Assembly: GCA_965153455.1 (NCBI GenBank)
Contig: OZ234498.1
Coordinates: 20,125,496 to 20,189,495, forward strand
Length of the DNA: 64,000 nt
Source: Sphagnum compactum
Lineage: Eukaryota; Bryophyta; Sphagnopsida; Sphagnales
Direction: 5' to 3'
Shown here: positions 45,101 to 56,245 of the stretch, one piece after another
Layout: every line of letters begins with the position of its first letter
Position numbering within the stretch: the stretch's first letter is position 1
Translations under genes and position numbers: made by a program
Notes under the pieces: generated by a model
What the model was told of the DNA's origin: nothing
Database searches by the model: none
What the model saw: the letters and a program-made list of their open reading frames with translations, nothing else

Positions 45101-46667
45101 CGCTGGTTAATGAAGGGTTCGACTTTAAGCTGTTCTCAATCAGGAACCTCATTATTGGACAACCGGTTTGTAGCCCATGCGGAACGACTGGACACATCGG
45201 CGGTCGACAAATGTGCAGCAACACCGTGTGGATGTGAATGAGATCTTCGTTGGCCATGTCTGCATCTTGCCGACCTCGGATGTAAGAAATGAGACTGTCG
45301 AGCGCATCTGCGAGATCCGAATGCAATTCGCCAAGAACATTGACGAATGGCTTATCATCCGTCGGGCTGCTATCTCTGGATCGGACCATCGCAATGAGGA
45401 GCTTGGTCATCAGCGCACAATATTTGCTCACTGTGGATGGCACCCAAAGCTGGTTGAGCCCCACCGTGGCCACGGGGGAATCTTCGACAGAAACTACCAG
45501 CCGCCTGAGATGATATGGCACACGACCAATCATGGTCTGTGCGTTCTCTAAATATGCTCGGACCATCGGGGGCAGGCGGTCCAAATTTAATTCCCCATTC
45601 ATCGAGGTCGGGAGCACGCTTGCTTGCTTGATATGGTCCAAGGGCGTACCAGCTGGAATGATGTGGTTGACGGCTAGCTCGTGCCAACGAGACACCCTGA
45701 GCCATGGACTCAACTCACGAATGGATGGATTCGGTGCCACGTTCAACACCGAACATTCGTGGGCCTCTAACGAAGCCCGCACTTGCTCCTTAAGTCGGAG
45801 CCCCGTCGGGTCACCCGCAAGCTCCATAATTTGGTGGTCGACACCAAAATAGGCGGTGTGCCCGACCTTTTTAAAAAGTCGTTGCACTTGGCACGGTTGA
45901 CAACTGGCATTAGCCGGTAAGAAAAAATGGTTGGCCAGGCGATGATTGGCGATGGTCCTCTTGGAAGCGAAATAGTAGGCACATCCATCCGCCTTGCATC
46001 GATATCCATTGATGACCGTGATACCTGGGACCACATGTAAAAGCTCTTGCAGTGGAGATGTGGTATACCTTTCAAGGCGAGGGTCTTGCAATTGGGTGAA
46101 TTCAATCTCATCAAACAACGGTGCAAAGTCTATGAGAGGTGGGATCGTAGTCACACGATGCCCGCCAGCGTTGCAACGCCGTTTGGGAGCTCTATGATTA
46201 TCGTGCCCCAATAGGTGGTTATGCACTTGGCAAGGCTTTGGCTCCAAACATACACCACAAACCTTGCACAACAGTAGACGAATGCCATCCACGATGTTGA
46301 GAACAACAAGGCCAGCATCACGGAGCAGCTCCGGTGTTTGTTCGACGGGTGGCTGAATTAACATGCCCATCGACATAGCCTTTTGCACATTGTCATCATG
46401 GAGCTCATTGAGGGCCGAATTGTTTCGCTCCACATGTTGCACTTTGAAATGGCACTGGAGCTTATCGCTGCGTTCAAATGCCCTTGTGCAGCGATCAACG
46501 GGGCAAGGAAATTTGCCTTCAATGGATCGGTGGACAGTAATTCGACCAGTGACAGTGCGAACCTTACAAGTGGATCGATGCACCAATCGGCGATGTCCAT
46601 CACATTGGTGAGAAGCGGGAAAAAAAATGTTACACTCGGGGCATTCGAAGTTAGCCATGAATACCAT
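42105..46667 (-). CDS. Zinc finger - tyrosine recombinase - RecQ-like helicase fusion protein (~1,520 aa)
   Basis: One exon, GC-richer than its flanks. The frame begins upstream at a TTG; true ATGs are at 46,667 (numbering here) and 46,658 (MANFECPEC). Residues 9-30, 55-78 and 224-247 are C2H2 fingers (CX2-4C-X12-H-X4-H). Residues 134-155 (LCKVCGVCLEPKPC and HNHLLGH) and CQPCQVQRLF at 256 resemble the fungal OrsD/DUF3505 zinc region. Residues about 480-920 look like a tyrosine recombinase: PRGEE (Arg749), DYRHLAAYF (Arg872, His873) and RHSSATTARHY (His898, Tyr907, nine apart as in XerD-type enzymes). Residues about 1010-1330 form an SF2 RecQ-like helicase: MPTGHGK (1042), DEAH (1135), ASLSPS (1166), ATGVIGCGYNYP (1282), ESGRLARD (1313). 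The tail holds CFKCLGPHPRSDC plus more Cys/His. A DNA-cutting and unwinding role is inferred. The helicase call is firm, the recombinase call good but motif-based. Confidence 0.88.
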   Translation of the reverse strand: MVFMANFECPECNIFFPASHQCDGHRRLVHRSTCKVRTVTGRITVHRSIEGKFPCPVDRCTRAFERSDKLQCHFKVQHVERNNSALNELHDDNVQKAMSMGMLIQPPVEQTPELLRDAGLVVLNIVDGIRLLLCKVCGVCLEPKPCQVHNHLLGHDNHRAPKRRCNAGGHRVTTIPPLIDFAPLFDEIEFTQLQDPRLERYTTSPLQELLHVVPGITVINGYRCKADGCAYYFASKRTIANHRLANHFFLPANASCQPCQVQRLFKKVGHTAYFGVDHQIMELAGDPTGLRLKEQVRASLEAHECSVLNVAPNPSIRELSPWLRVSRWHELAVNHIIPAGTPLDHIKQASVLPTSMNGELNLDRLPPMVRAYLENAQTMIGRVPYHLRRLVVSVEDSPVATVGLNQLWVPSTVSKYCALMTKLLIAMVRSRDSSPTDDKPFVNVLGELHSDLADALDSLISYIRGRQDADMANEDLIHIHTVLLHICRPPMCPVVPHGLQTGCPIMRFLIENSLKSNPSLTSVAFKHVRHVTGPIAILEYWWRCTVLMQLVRPMWQPDHPTIPWCEADEWLACIRDNAKDTPFNKLRETMRLACTVLGDGPDVPRLVRIGPLACTIDGQAMTIDTLRNLVGKLLGEANKVMSNQLLLGLQTTWIGRVIAEGNIVDKVNEDKVGYSFLSDARNEFHRHGQDLAIHLFTDQLTRSLFITRTNDNRSLIWNENALAMWARTADRMHALLFLLLHLTAGGPPRGEEYKSYLIRNTEHSDRTFYWSFGTIMTFQRYHKSANVGPPVKLIPRFLPPKLNLLFVEYMLLVRPVQSFIAGLRGNIDAAQQYMNVWAIQGDAAMEGAHVSRLVAAGFLEHANLDIGIADYRHLAAYFGGAIKQSYCTEFPIDETSRHSSATTARHYASCSNDHRFMDSQQMYTYKLAAEAWHRLLQLDGSPLDPPPSGASTVEIPMIIDKPNTHYPLQSDCASLLASLMFSIAVAQTPAQPTILPPPRDQTHEVRALRALRRFGHEQWTCKEQGLAVTLVLENRLDLLVVMPTGHGKLAAFMIPPMVTGRTVIVVVPLSILVRGHEADASRAGLRHATYGTDTITFHDPPSILFVSVECATTPRFVEFAHTLNHLQKLHCVVVDEAHLLLSDFRPVMKRLLPLWAVGCQLVALIASLSPSQETDLKIVMSTSLTVIRMSTVRPLIGYVVDEVADVDDEIIRQVVGWDCDVASEMDRAIVYCLTRESVERVASIANNMALVRTVHLHAHLDEDAKKAQLQSWLSGEARVMVATGVIGCGYNYPSVRLIIHRGSFRSFAALHHESGRLARDSKPGISRVISSAKSRAEALHIDSSFVEPNAWITDTENCRRHNLHLAVDGQSQRCNLIPAAQLCDNCVRQSRAVSLEPPPPLPMLRVRATVLTSFMNEDCTSLKNFRRFAAPDEPNCLMCSVYGDAGNLCHPSQNCPLLLDGCRCFKCLGPHPRSDCPNSIPRSPDSCPKCHLLHNGQALGNVQLHERRYGANCPGQIRGE

Positions 46668-48590
46668 ATGACAATATATAAGTGTTTGTGAACACAACAG
46701 CGCTGCAACTGATAATAGAAGGTCAATATATCAATGACTCGGGCTTTGTCAAACCGACCTCCACCCTACAGACAAACGAAATCGAATTTTTGGTGTGAGC
46801 GATTTTCCTCGACACAACATCGATCTACGCAAAATCACAATGTTCAAATTCATGCATACAACAAATATGTTCGGTAGATGCCCTTACTTGGTCACACTGC
46901 TAGAATAGGTTCGCACATATATGGAGTTGAATCTGCGATGTGGTCTAACCATCGTGCTCCCTCCGCCTCGTAGCCCCTGCGAAACATCCCAGTGCTGGAG
47001 TTGAAAGACGACAACAACACAGATTCCATCCATGCGACAAATTCCCGGTGCACACAATTCAAATGTTTGGAGCTATGTAAACCAATATATCATGAAACTA
47101 ATGTTTGCACAGTATGTTAATTTGGTGTTGCGTAGACAAACATTCGTTTCGCCAACATTAATAACGCCTTCGAACCATCAAAAACACCGCAAAGATACCA
47201 AGGGCAGTCATACAAATTTTGTTGCGATCTCATAAATGTATCTATGAGAACAAGTTGAAATTTGCAACATGTTGCATGATTCACAAAAGAATTTTCTATT
47301 CCTAATGATCTTTCACTGCAATTCAAAGCCACGATGACAACGACAACAAATGAAATTTTGGGAGGGAAAGAAATGCAGATGTTGGTATAGGTTGAGGTTT
47401 TGATACCTGCACTCGCTCATTGTGCTCAAACAAGCTGGCATGCGTGTGGAGTTGAATTTAGGAAGTTTAGGCTACAATGCCCCCTGCCAACATAACATAC
47501 GCAAAAAATGACAATTCAAAACTTCACTATTTGAATGATAGGCCAACCTTGCGTAAGAGATTTCAAGATGCATCTCTGAATTTTACATGGAGCTATATGT
47601 TAGGTTGCTCACCTCAAGAACAAGAGTTTGGTGATGTACACCGCTATACTGCACAAACACAATAGCTGTTGGTTTTCTAAATCACAAGATTTTGCCCAGA
47701 CAAATGCCTCTTGCACACACAAGAAAACTGGAAAAAAAAATCTCCAACCCCCTATGTTTATCCTGTGTCCTACTCAAATTTCACTATGTTTGAGGGAATT
47801 GATAAATGACGTGGTGAAATGTACTTTGGCCTTCGTGGCACACTGCGCAACCTTTTATGGCCATCCATGCATATACGCTATTTATCTTGATAAATGGAAT
47901 CTAATTTTTGTAGAAGGGTAAATTACTTTGTGTTGGATTTGACACGATTATGTATTCATTGCAATATGGGTGCCAACTCTTCGAATACAGGTGGGAAAAT
48001 GTTGAACGGTGTTTCAGGTGTTTAATGCGGCCTGTACAAAAATCTTGCGTACCATATATGTAGCATATTTTATAATTTTTACATGTCGCATACATGACCC
48101 ATATAACATTTCCCCGTGGTGCTATCGCATGTGATTTTTCTACATCATGGCATATCACACATTATAATAAAACGAGCCTATTTTTTATGGCAAGCAGTCT
48201 CCAAATTTTGGCTTGAATTCGGGTTTTGAAGGCGAGCTCATTGGGTGCCTCGTTAAGTGGCCCCCTTCTCCTTATTTTTCACTATAAATAGTATAAATAG
48301 TTATGCTGGCATTATATTTGGCTTTTGACTATCTGTCAAAATGTCACCATTGAAGCAACTTTGTAGAATCTTCTTTAGGGTTTAAACCCTTGAACTGAAG
48401 GGCTTATAAGGGCCATTGGGCAAGGTTGGAGAAGCAGATGGAAATTTAGGCAGGGGGGGATGTGACAGCCCCTTGAACATTGTTTATAACGGCCCTCTAA
48501 ATTGTTGTAATAAGAGGATCCATCAAATATGCAATCACATAACATTTACGGACATGTTTGATTCATGGCCAAATTATGTTTTGTATAGTC
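46668..48590. other. Upstream flank of the recombinase-helicase gene
   Basis: A TTATATATTG string lies just 5' of the ATGs on the minus strand (about 46,672-46,681), too close to be a standard TATA box for the first ATG. From 46,700 the DNA becomes AT-rich. TGGAGTTGAAT and short neighbouring words recur near 46,922 and 47,449, suggesting a diverged ~530-bp repeat. No second gene of an element, no inverted termini and no target duplication could be recognised. Confidence 0.4.
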
Positions 48591-48593
48591 GAT

Positions 48594-49275
48594 GGGAAAT
48601 AGATCCAATTCTCGTTCTCATCATTGAATAAACATCAATTCATGCTTCGTCCCAACAAATCTTCATTGTAATTCATGTTTATGAATTGAAAGGATATGTA
48701 ATATAGTAAACTTTGTGCAAGTGTGAAACACTAGCACAATTTACCAAAAATGTCCCACAACATTAGTTGATTACAATTAACAAGAACTCACCACGATAAC
48801 ACACTCCAAAGCATGCATGCCATACCCCATTGCCATAAGGTTCCTTTCAGCAAAACGAGGCTAGCTGCTATCTGGTTAGGATAATAAATAATTTTTTATT
48901 AACCTAAAATAAAATTTTAAAACTAGTATATTTGGAGGGAAATAGATCTGATCCTTATTATCATTGTTCAATAAACATTTAATTCGTCCTCCATCCCAAC
49001 AAAGTTCTGTTATAATGAATGCTTATAGATTAAAAAGGATGTGCGATATATCAAACTTTGTGCAAGCGTTTAGGCTCTAATATTATTTACCAAAAATGTC
49101 TTAGGGCATTTACAAATTAAAATTAGCCGTGATTGGCCACGATGACGTACTTTAGATATGCCCTGCGGCGTTGCCATAATGTTCCTTTTCCCAAAACAAC
49201 CCTAATTATTATTTGGTTATATATGCCCAGCGGCGTTGCCATAATGTTCCTTTTTCCCAAAACAATGACGGCTAC
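48594..49275. repeat. Diverged ~343-bp tandem duplication
   Basis: GGGAAATAGATC starts at 48,594 and about 48,937. Shared words follow in order (CAATAAACAT, AACTTTGTGCAAG, TTTACCAAAAATGTC, TTGCCATAA(G/T)GTTCCTTT). The last 60 bases (GCGGCGTTGCCATAATGTTC) are repeated a third time at about 49,228. Confidence 0.7.
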
Positions 49276-49569
49276 CCATTTTGTTGGACCCTCCTATGGA
49301 AAAAGATAAAGCAATTTCTTCAAGGAAATGAATATGACATCAATCGAAATAAATATCAATTTCCCCCCGCTCTATTACCGATAATTTAATATTAGTTTTC
49401 ATTCTGGGTTTAGGGTTGTTTGTATTCCAAACCAATACGTCTCACATCAAATCTTCGTTCATGGCACCAATTTGCATTTTACTGGTTCAATTTCATCCAC
49501 CACACAATTCGGCCAAGGTTTATCCGAACGACACATGTTCGCCATCCAGGACAAACAAAACACGAAGGG

Positions 49570-50895
49570 CACGGCATGCGTCGCATGGTGGCCCTACCAT
49601 TTATGACGATAAGAAACAAAACACTAACTTAAATGGGATATTGTTTTATTTTTCTTACAAATGACAGTAAAAGTAGACTAGATCGCATATACAAGATTTC
49701 TTCTCATGTGAAATTAGGTCACATTGCAGGATCCTATATCCTCTATATTAAAGCAAAGGTGGTGTCTGTCTGTCTGTTTGTCTATGTGTAGCTTGAGGTT
49801 CCCTAACCCTGTCCCCACCTCCTTAAGTCCTTCTTCTTCTTCTTCAAACCCTAGATTTAGGGTTTGAAGTCCAGATACACGGTTGCACCTTGAAGTTCCC
49901 AAACGAGGTCTCAATCCAGGTTCTTCGGAGCCAAATATTGGGGTTTCAAGCCTGGCTCTAGGTCCAGGTCTCGATCCACGTGCAGCTTGAGGTTCGCAGA
50001 CCAAGTCCTTCGAATCCAACGATTGGGGTTTGAAGTCCAGATCCAATTTTGGGTAAGAGTCGAAACTATGGATTTGTCTATTTGTGCACCCCAAAAAATC
50101 GTATTAATTATATTATTATTATTTTAAATTTTGTAAACCTCTCCTTGAGAGAAAATGTAATAATAAGTGTATTTATTCTAAAGGTACCCATTCTTCAACC
50201 ATATGGTAATAATAGCAGCGGTGGGTTTTTCTATTTTTGCGAATTGTTTTTGTTTATAGCCAAAATGGCCATCATATGTAGGAAGATGTGGAAAAAGTGG
50301 GCAATTATCTGGAAGGAATATTTAGCCACACCTGGCTATAAATCCAAACATGGAAGCACAAAGCGTCGGGGGTGGCTGGAGTGGCGTAGCCACGGGTTAC
50401 CCACTAGTATACGAGCAAACGTGGTGGTGTCTGTTTGTCTGTGTGTTCGTCACAGACATTCGCGAATTGCGGCCATGGCAGTGGGATGAAAGAGCTCTAC
50501 GTACGTCCGTCTTCCTTTCTTTCTTTCTTAGTTTCTGACTGTCTGTTCGTCCGTCTGTCAGTCCTTCCGTCCATCTGTCCTTCTTTCCATCATTAACCTC
50601 CCCATCATCCTTTGCCCCATTTTCCGTTTCGCTTATTTATATATTTTTAGTTTTTTTTTCGGGCGGCCACGTGATTGGCCTACTCAGTATGTGTAGTAAT
50701 GTACATACCTCTGCCTACACGCAGCTCCTTGATTTTTTTTATTGCCAGATTTTTTTGCCAATTCGCACCTGAAATATATGATTTCATATTTCAACCTGTT
50801 TGAAGGATTTTCCGTGGGAAATAAATGGTCCCAAATTGGCTAGACTTTGTGGGAAAAAAAAAGGTTTCTGAAACACCAGACTTTTATGGTAAGTT
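49570..50895. repeat. Composite repeat block, copy 1
   Basis: Block 1 (49,570-49,700, GGCATGCGTCGCATGGTGG to CAAGATTTCTTCTCATG) and block 2 (50,405-50,895, GCAAACGTGGTGGTGTCTG onward, through (CTTT)n and (GTCC)n tracts) recur at 51,476-51,600 and 51,622-52,130. In this copy about 650 bp separate the blocks, and that insert is flanked by similar GCAAAnGTGGTGTCTGT words at about 49,762 and 50,405. Confidence 0.7.
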
Positions 50896-51475
50896 CTATT
50901 CGGTAGCCAATACTACGGAAGGACCCCCTTTTCCTTCTTCTTTTGGAATAAAAACTTTCGTAGTTGGTGATGTTAGCGAATTTGGCCCCTTTTTCAGTTC
51001 CTCTTTCTTCTTTTTGGGGATGATGGTCACTTTGGTGACATCACAAAATTGACCATTGAAGACACACACAAAACAAAACAAGGAAAGAAAAAAGGAAAAA
51101 AAACCACTGCTACTAATGCTACTTAACTGGTGCGTACACTCGCAATGTTGTTACACACACACACATACATCGCTTTCCAGACCCTCATGTGAGTGTTGAT
51201 GTTCTCAGAACATTTGTACACAAATATAATTAAAGTGCAAGAATACCAATTCGATATATTAATTGTAAGTTCATCATTCTTGAACATACACTTCCTAGTC
51301 ACATGGAAAAGAATGAATGAACGATCAATAGATGCACCAACAAGTCCACCGACAAGCAACAAACAAAATCTTTAATGAAAGGAAAGAATTCAGCAAAGCA
51401 TTATTTAAAGCCTAACACGGAGTATGTGGATCTTCGATCTTGTGCACTTTTCTGAACATTCGCAAATCTAACACG

Positions 51476-52135
51476 GCATGCGTCACATGCTGGCCCTGCC
51501 GTTTACGATAAGAAAAAAAACGTTTACTTAAACGGGATATTGTTTAATTTTTCTTACAAATGACAGTAAAAGTAAACTAGATCGTATTTACAAGATTCCT
51601 TCTCATTGCAAGATCCTATATATTAAAGCAAACGTGGTGGTGTCCGTTCGTCATAGACATTCGCGGATTGTGGCCATGGCAGTGGGATCAAAGAGCTCTT
51701 TACGTACGTACGTCCGTTCGTCCGTCCGTCCGTCTTCCTTTCTTTCTTTCTTTCTTAGTTTCTATGTATCTATTCGTCCGTCCCTCGGTCCTTCCGTCCA
51801 GCCATCCTTCTTTCCATCGTTAACCTCCCCATCATCCCTTGCCCCATTTTCGCTTATTTATATTTCTTTAGTTTCTTTTTCGGGCAACCACGTGATTGGC
51901 CTACTCAGTATGTGTAGTAATGTACGTACTACTGCCTACTTGCCAAAACCCTAAACCCTAAAACTTGGGATTTGTTTTATTGCCACTTGTTTTGCCAATT
52001 TTGCACCTGAAATATATGGTTTCAAATTTCAACCTATTTGAAGGATTTTTCGTGGAAAATAAATGGTCCCAAATTGGCCAGACTTTGTGGTAAAAAAAAA
52101 GTTTATAAAACACTGGCCAGACTTTTATGATAAGT
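51476..52135. repeat. Composite repeat block, copy 2 without the 650-bp insert
   Basis: The same two blocks adjoin directly via ATCCTATATATTAAAGCAAA. It includes a CGTACGTACGTCCG / GTCCGTCCG / CTTTCTTTC tract at 51,705-51,750 and ends with the AAATGGTCCCAAATTGGC segment. One CCCTAAACCCTAAA motif lies at about 51,947. Confidence 0.7.
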
Positions 52136-52164
52136 TGTATTGGGTAGCCAATAATATTCCTTAC

Positions 52165-53065
52165 ACAACATTAAATATTTATACCCTATTAAATGTATTC
52201 ACAAAACATAAATAGACCGAAAAAAATCCTTGGGTGGTCCACATGTATATCCAAAACATTTGAGGGGTCCAATAAAGCAGACTTCAATAAATAATTCTTG
52301 ATTCATTTTGTGATACGGCTGAAGGTTCTCCATACAAATCCATATTATATACCTCTTTGATGGTAAAGGTTTTCAATTTGATAAGTATTGTTTTATCCAT
52401 TCTCTCCGAGCTATTCTTTAATTTCCCCAGGAGAAAAGTTCGTCCACCCTGAATCCTAAAACGAGATTTGTGGCTGCTGCGCCGATGGGTGTTGGGTCAT
52501 TCAAGCCCAGGAAAATAAAAAGGGGGGAAATTTTATATGGCACGAATTTTTTTTCCTGTTTAATCAAGCAATGAACATCCTTGGTGGGCAGGAGTCCTAC
52601 AATACTCCTACTCTAAAAAGATGCAAATGATTACGATCCCAAAACAAAATATGTCCTTGCACGGCATTAAATATTTATACCCTATTAAATGTATTCACAA
52701 AACATAAACAGACAAAAAAATAAAAATCCTTGGGTGGTCCACCTGTATACCCGAAACATTTGAGGGGTCCAATAAAGCAGACTTTGAAAAAATAATTCTT
52801 GATTAATTTTGTGATACGGCTTAAGTTCTTCCATACAAATCCATATTATATACCTCTTTGATAATTATGTTTTATCCATTTTCTCCGACCTGTTCTTTAA
52901 TTTCCCCAGGAGAAAAGTTTGTCCACCTTGAACCCTAAAACAAGATTTGTGGCTTGTGCGCCGGTGGGTGTTGGGTCATTCAAGCCCATGAAAAAAACAG
53001 GGGGGGAAATTTTATATGGCACGGATGTTTTTTCTTGTTTAACCAAGCAATGAACATCCTTGGTG
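52165..53065. repeat. ~490-bp tandem duplication
   Basis: Copy 1 starts ATTAAATATTTATACCCTAT near 52,168 and copy 2 near 52,656. Both continue through CCTTGGGTGGTCCAC, CATTTGAGGGGTCCAATAAA, GATACGGCT and a GCAATGAACATCCTTGGTGG end. Identity is high, so the duplication is fairly recent. Confidence 0.8.
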
Positions 53066-55748
53066 GGCAGGAGTGACTTGGGTGATTTTTTAGCCATTTT
53101 TCGGACCTTTTTTGTAATGAAAATAAATAAATAACCCATATCTAGACCTAGGCCCACCCATTTTGTAAAAATGCTACAGCCCACCTCAAATGACAGTTGC
53201 CAGTAACAATGGTAGTAAATGTTGGGGGACCCTCCCCCCATTGGACCTATTTGAGGAACTTGTAAAGAAAAGTGAACCCTATGTACCTCAGACAAATAAT
53301 GCCATGTCAATGTAAATGCCATGTCAATGTCTGCTGCTGCTAGTGCCTTGTTTACCCCCCCCCCCCCCCCCCCCCATGTAGTAGGCTAAGTAGTATTCAG
53401 TTTTCTGGGCAGCTTGGTCTACAACGTTAGAGAACAACAGTATGTTAAGATCCTGTAAATAGTCGAACTGTCCCAAATCAGTACTGTTTTGTTTTTTCCA
53501 AGTCTCATACTGTGACTAGCAATCATTCACTGTGTTTGTAGTTGCTGGAAACAACTAGTTGGTCCCTTCTGGGACCTGCAGTGGAGGTAGGCCTAGCGCC
53601 CAATATTATGAAAGGTATTAATATTTTTACTGTCGATGTAACTAAGGATTTTTCATGTAATTATGACAAAATCATTCAAGTGCTGTGAAAGAAAGGCGAC
53701 GAAACAAATAAATCTTTACTTTGGAAGTGTTTGAAATGATGCCACATGGCACTCTGATAAACAAGCCAGCAGCAGCTGCAAAATCACTGGCATACACAAG
53801 TCTTCTTCACCACCTGGACGCCTTTTGCAGCTGATGTCCACAGACATGTCTCTGATGGATTCAACTATACAAATGAGATTGGAGGGTATTTTCACAAGAG
53901 CCCTGTGAATTATATGGTCTTGGACTTATTGCGCAACTCTAACTCGCCTTTTTTTTTTCCCAAAATAAATGTTGCTGCTAGTGAGAACCGGCATGTAGGT
54001 TGAAATAGCCTGTCATTGTGCCCTTTATTAGTACCCAACATATTTATTCTAAAAAATTCCCCAATAACAGGGCAACACTAGTATCAATGCCTTGATTGTT
54101 TAGATAAAAAAATTGTGGACTCTGCTAAACTTTTCCAAATTCCCATCTAGCAATTAAGTAGTTTCAATGATATTCAATCAGCCAACAAGCACACAGTGAC
54201 CTGAGAGCCTTTGGGTGAACCCAAGCTAGTCCATTTAAATTATTTCTAAACATTACAAGTATCCCATGCTTAGACTAAATCAGGGTGTCCGAGTTCAGAT
54301 TTAACATTTTTTTGGGCTTAATATGGCCACTAAGAGGGCTCATTCAAAAAGGTCAAATTACCAACATGGGTGCTGGGTTCACCCTGGCCGACTTGTGGCC
54401 TACACTGACAACTGGTTGGTCACCTTCAACTTCTTGAGTGAGGCAGGTTAGTGGCCAAATTAAAACCCAAGAGATGTTAGATTTGGAATCAGAGCCTGTG
54501 GTTTTGTCTAATCATGGGATATTTGTAATATTTAGAAACGATTCAAATGATTTTTTTAATTTCGACCATGGCATCAATGTTGGTGCTCCTTCATCCAAGG
54601 CATGTATTTATAATGTTTAGAAGCAATAATGTTTATACCACAGTACCTTTTGCAGGTGCTAATTCATCCAAACCCCTGATTGAGGCCTCTTAGTGCATAT
54701 ATTTAACCTGCAAAATCTTAAATTTGGACTTGACAAACCCAGCCCATTAAATATTAAAACTAGCGATACTTGTAATGTTTAGAAATGATAAAAATCAATG
54801 CTGTAATCTATCTAGAGCATCAATACCCACAATCAGATTTGGATAAGCCTTATCCAGGAAAAACATTTGGACAAAAATATATATATGAGAGTGTTGTTGC
54901 TCCAATAAAAGACAACGCCTACTGTTCAAAGTTTATTGTTGTTGGCACGCTCTGCATGCGCTAGCAATATATGCATATATTTGCATTCTGGAGATCCCCA
55001 TGAGGTGGGGTATTCATTAAACAATGGTGGCCACAATATTAGCTTTGGAAAATGCAATAGAGAGCTCACCATTCTTAACCCAAATTTCAGATAAAAAGCA
55101 AATTCTTAGCCAATAGACTTGCAGTACAACCGGTGGCGGCTTGTACCAACCACCAAGAACATTTCATTTCATTGTTTGGTAAGTGGTATGCATTGGTAGT
55201 CTACTGTAGTCAATGTTTAAAAACCCAGTCTTCAAGCCAGATGCAGATCTTCTTCCCCTCCAGCTCTGCGAGTCTGCTGACATCATATACAGCTTTGCTT
55301 ATTTACAACCCAAGAATGCATCCTGTGGCTGTTCATCCTGCAATGGTGGTTAACAGTCTTCAACATTTTTGGGATTAAAATTTGTTATGATTTTCCATTT
55401 AAGGGCATCTCCAGCGATGCTCAGTTTGTGACCCTGAAAATATATTTATGGCATCCAAGTTTTGGTTGTTTACAATTTTTTTCCAAAATACCTATAAAAC
55501 TAGCACTGAAAATGGGTGGAAGGGTGCTAATAGCGACCCATCCGGACCAATCAAACTATCCAGCCAATCAAGAGCAGGTGTGAGGCTTTGTTGTGCCTTT
55601 AACCAGCCTCAGCAAAATGTACAAGAATGCCCGGCCAAAACCATTTTGCTGCACCAAACCAGCATGTTTTGACTTTTCTCATCTATTTTAATTTCCAGGG
55701 CACAGCGGTCGCGATAACATGGTAACCATTGCGATCGACCAATTGGAT
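53066..55748. other. AT-rich intergenic region
   Basis: A 21-base C run at 53,355-53,375. Between 54,240 and 54,800 a word like TTTGTAATGTTTAGAAACGAT recurs four times (one inverted), suggesting a diverged ~130-250-bp repeat. No gene is recognised. Confidence 0.5.
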
Positions 55749-55754
55749 GGGGTA

Positions 55755-56000
55755 GATCATTTCCAAACATCCGTGGATGTAGTGGATCATTTTCAATCAC
55801 CCGTGGACGAAAGAGATGATTTATATTCACTCCATAGGGTGGATCCTTTTTTGGTAAGGCATGGACGATGTGGATTATTTTTGGTCATCCACACATTATT
55901 GAGATCACTTTTAACTGCCTGGGAAAACAGCAATTGCGCAGATCATTTTCATTTTCCCAATGCCCCTGGATCACGTCCATCGTCGATACATAACCCCAAT
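55755..56000 (+). repeat. Degenerate ~30-bp minisatellite
   Basis: GATCATTTTCAATCACCCGTGGACG-like units start near 55,757, 55,787, 55,817, 55,844 and 55,875 (27-31 bases each), with a later copy near 55,940. Each begins GAT(C/G)(A/C)(T)TTT and holds a C(A/C)CCnTGG(A) core. Confidence 0.6.
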
Positions 56001-56245
56001 ATGGGGTAGATTATGTTTGGTCACCGATACATGGCCCGTATTGGTATTATTTTCTATACTAGGCCTTAAGGTATGATCCGCTTGCATTTGAAAGGGACTT
56101 GAAGTCCGAATGGGTGCCAAATATGATGGCGGAACCAATGCGATTTGTTGGAATGTTGACATCATTGCCAATGAAAAGTTGACACGTCACATCAATTTTT
56201 GCCCCCCCCCCCCCGCCCCCCCTTGGCTGGAGAAGATTGTGCCTA

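Noticed and set aside
45177-46126. Several 100-160-codon frames opposite or overlapping the large minus-strand ORF
   Set aside because: Shadows of a GC-balanced coding region in other frames; none has a recognised motif.
42105-46667. Helitron assignment for the large ORF
   Set aside because: No HUH (Rep) motif is present and the helicase is RecQ-like SF2 with DEAH rather than Pif1-like SF1.
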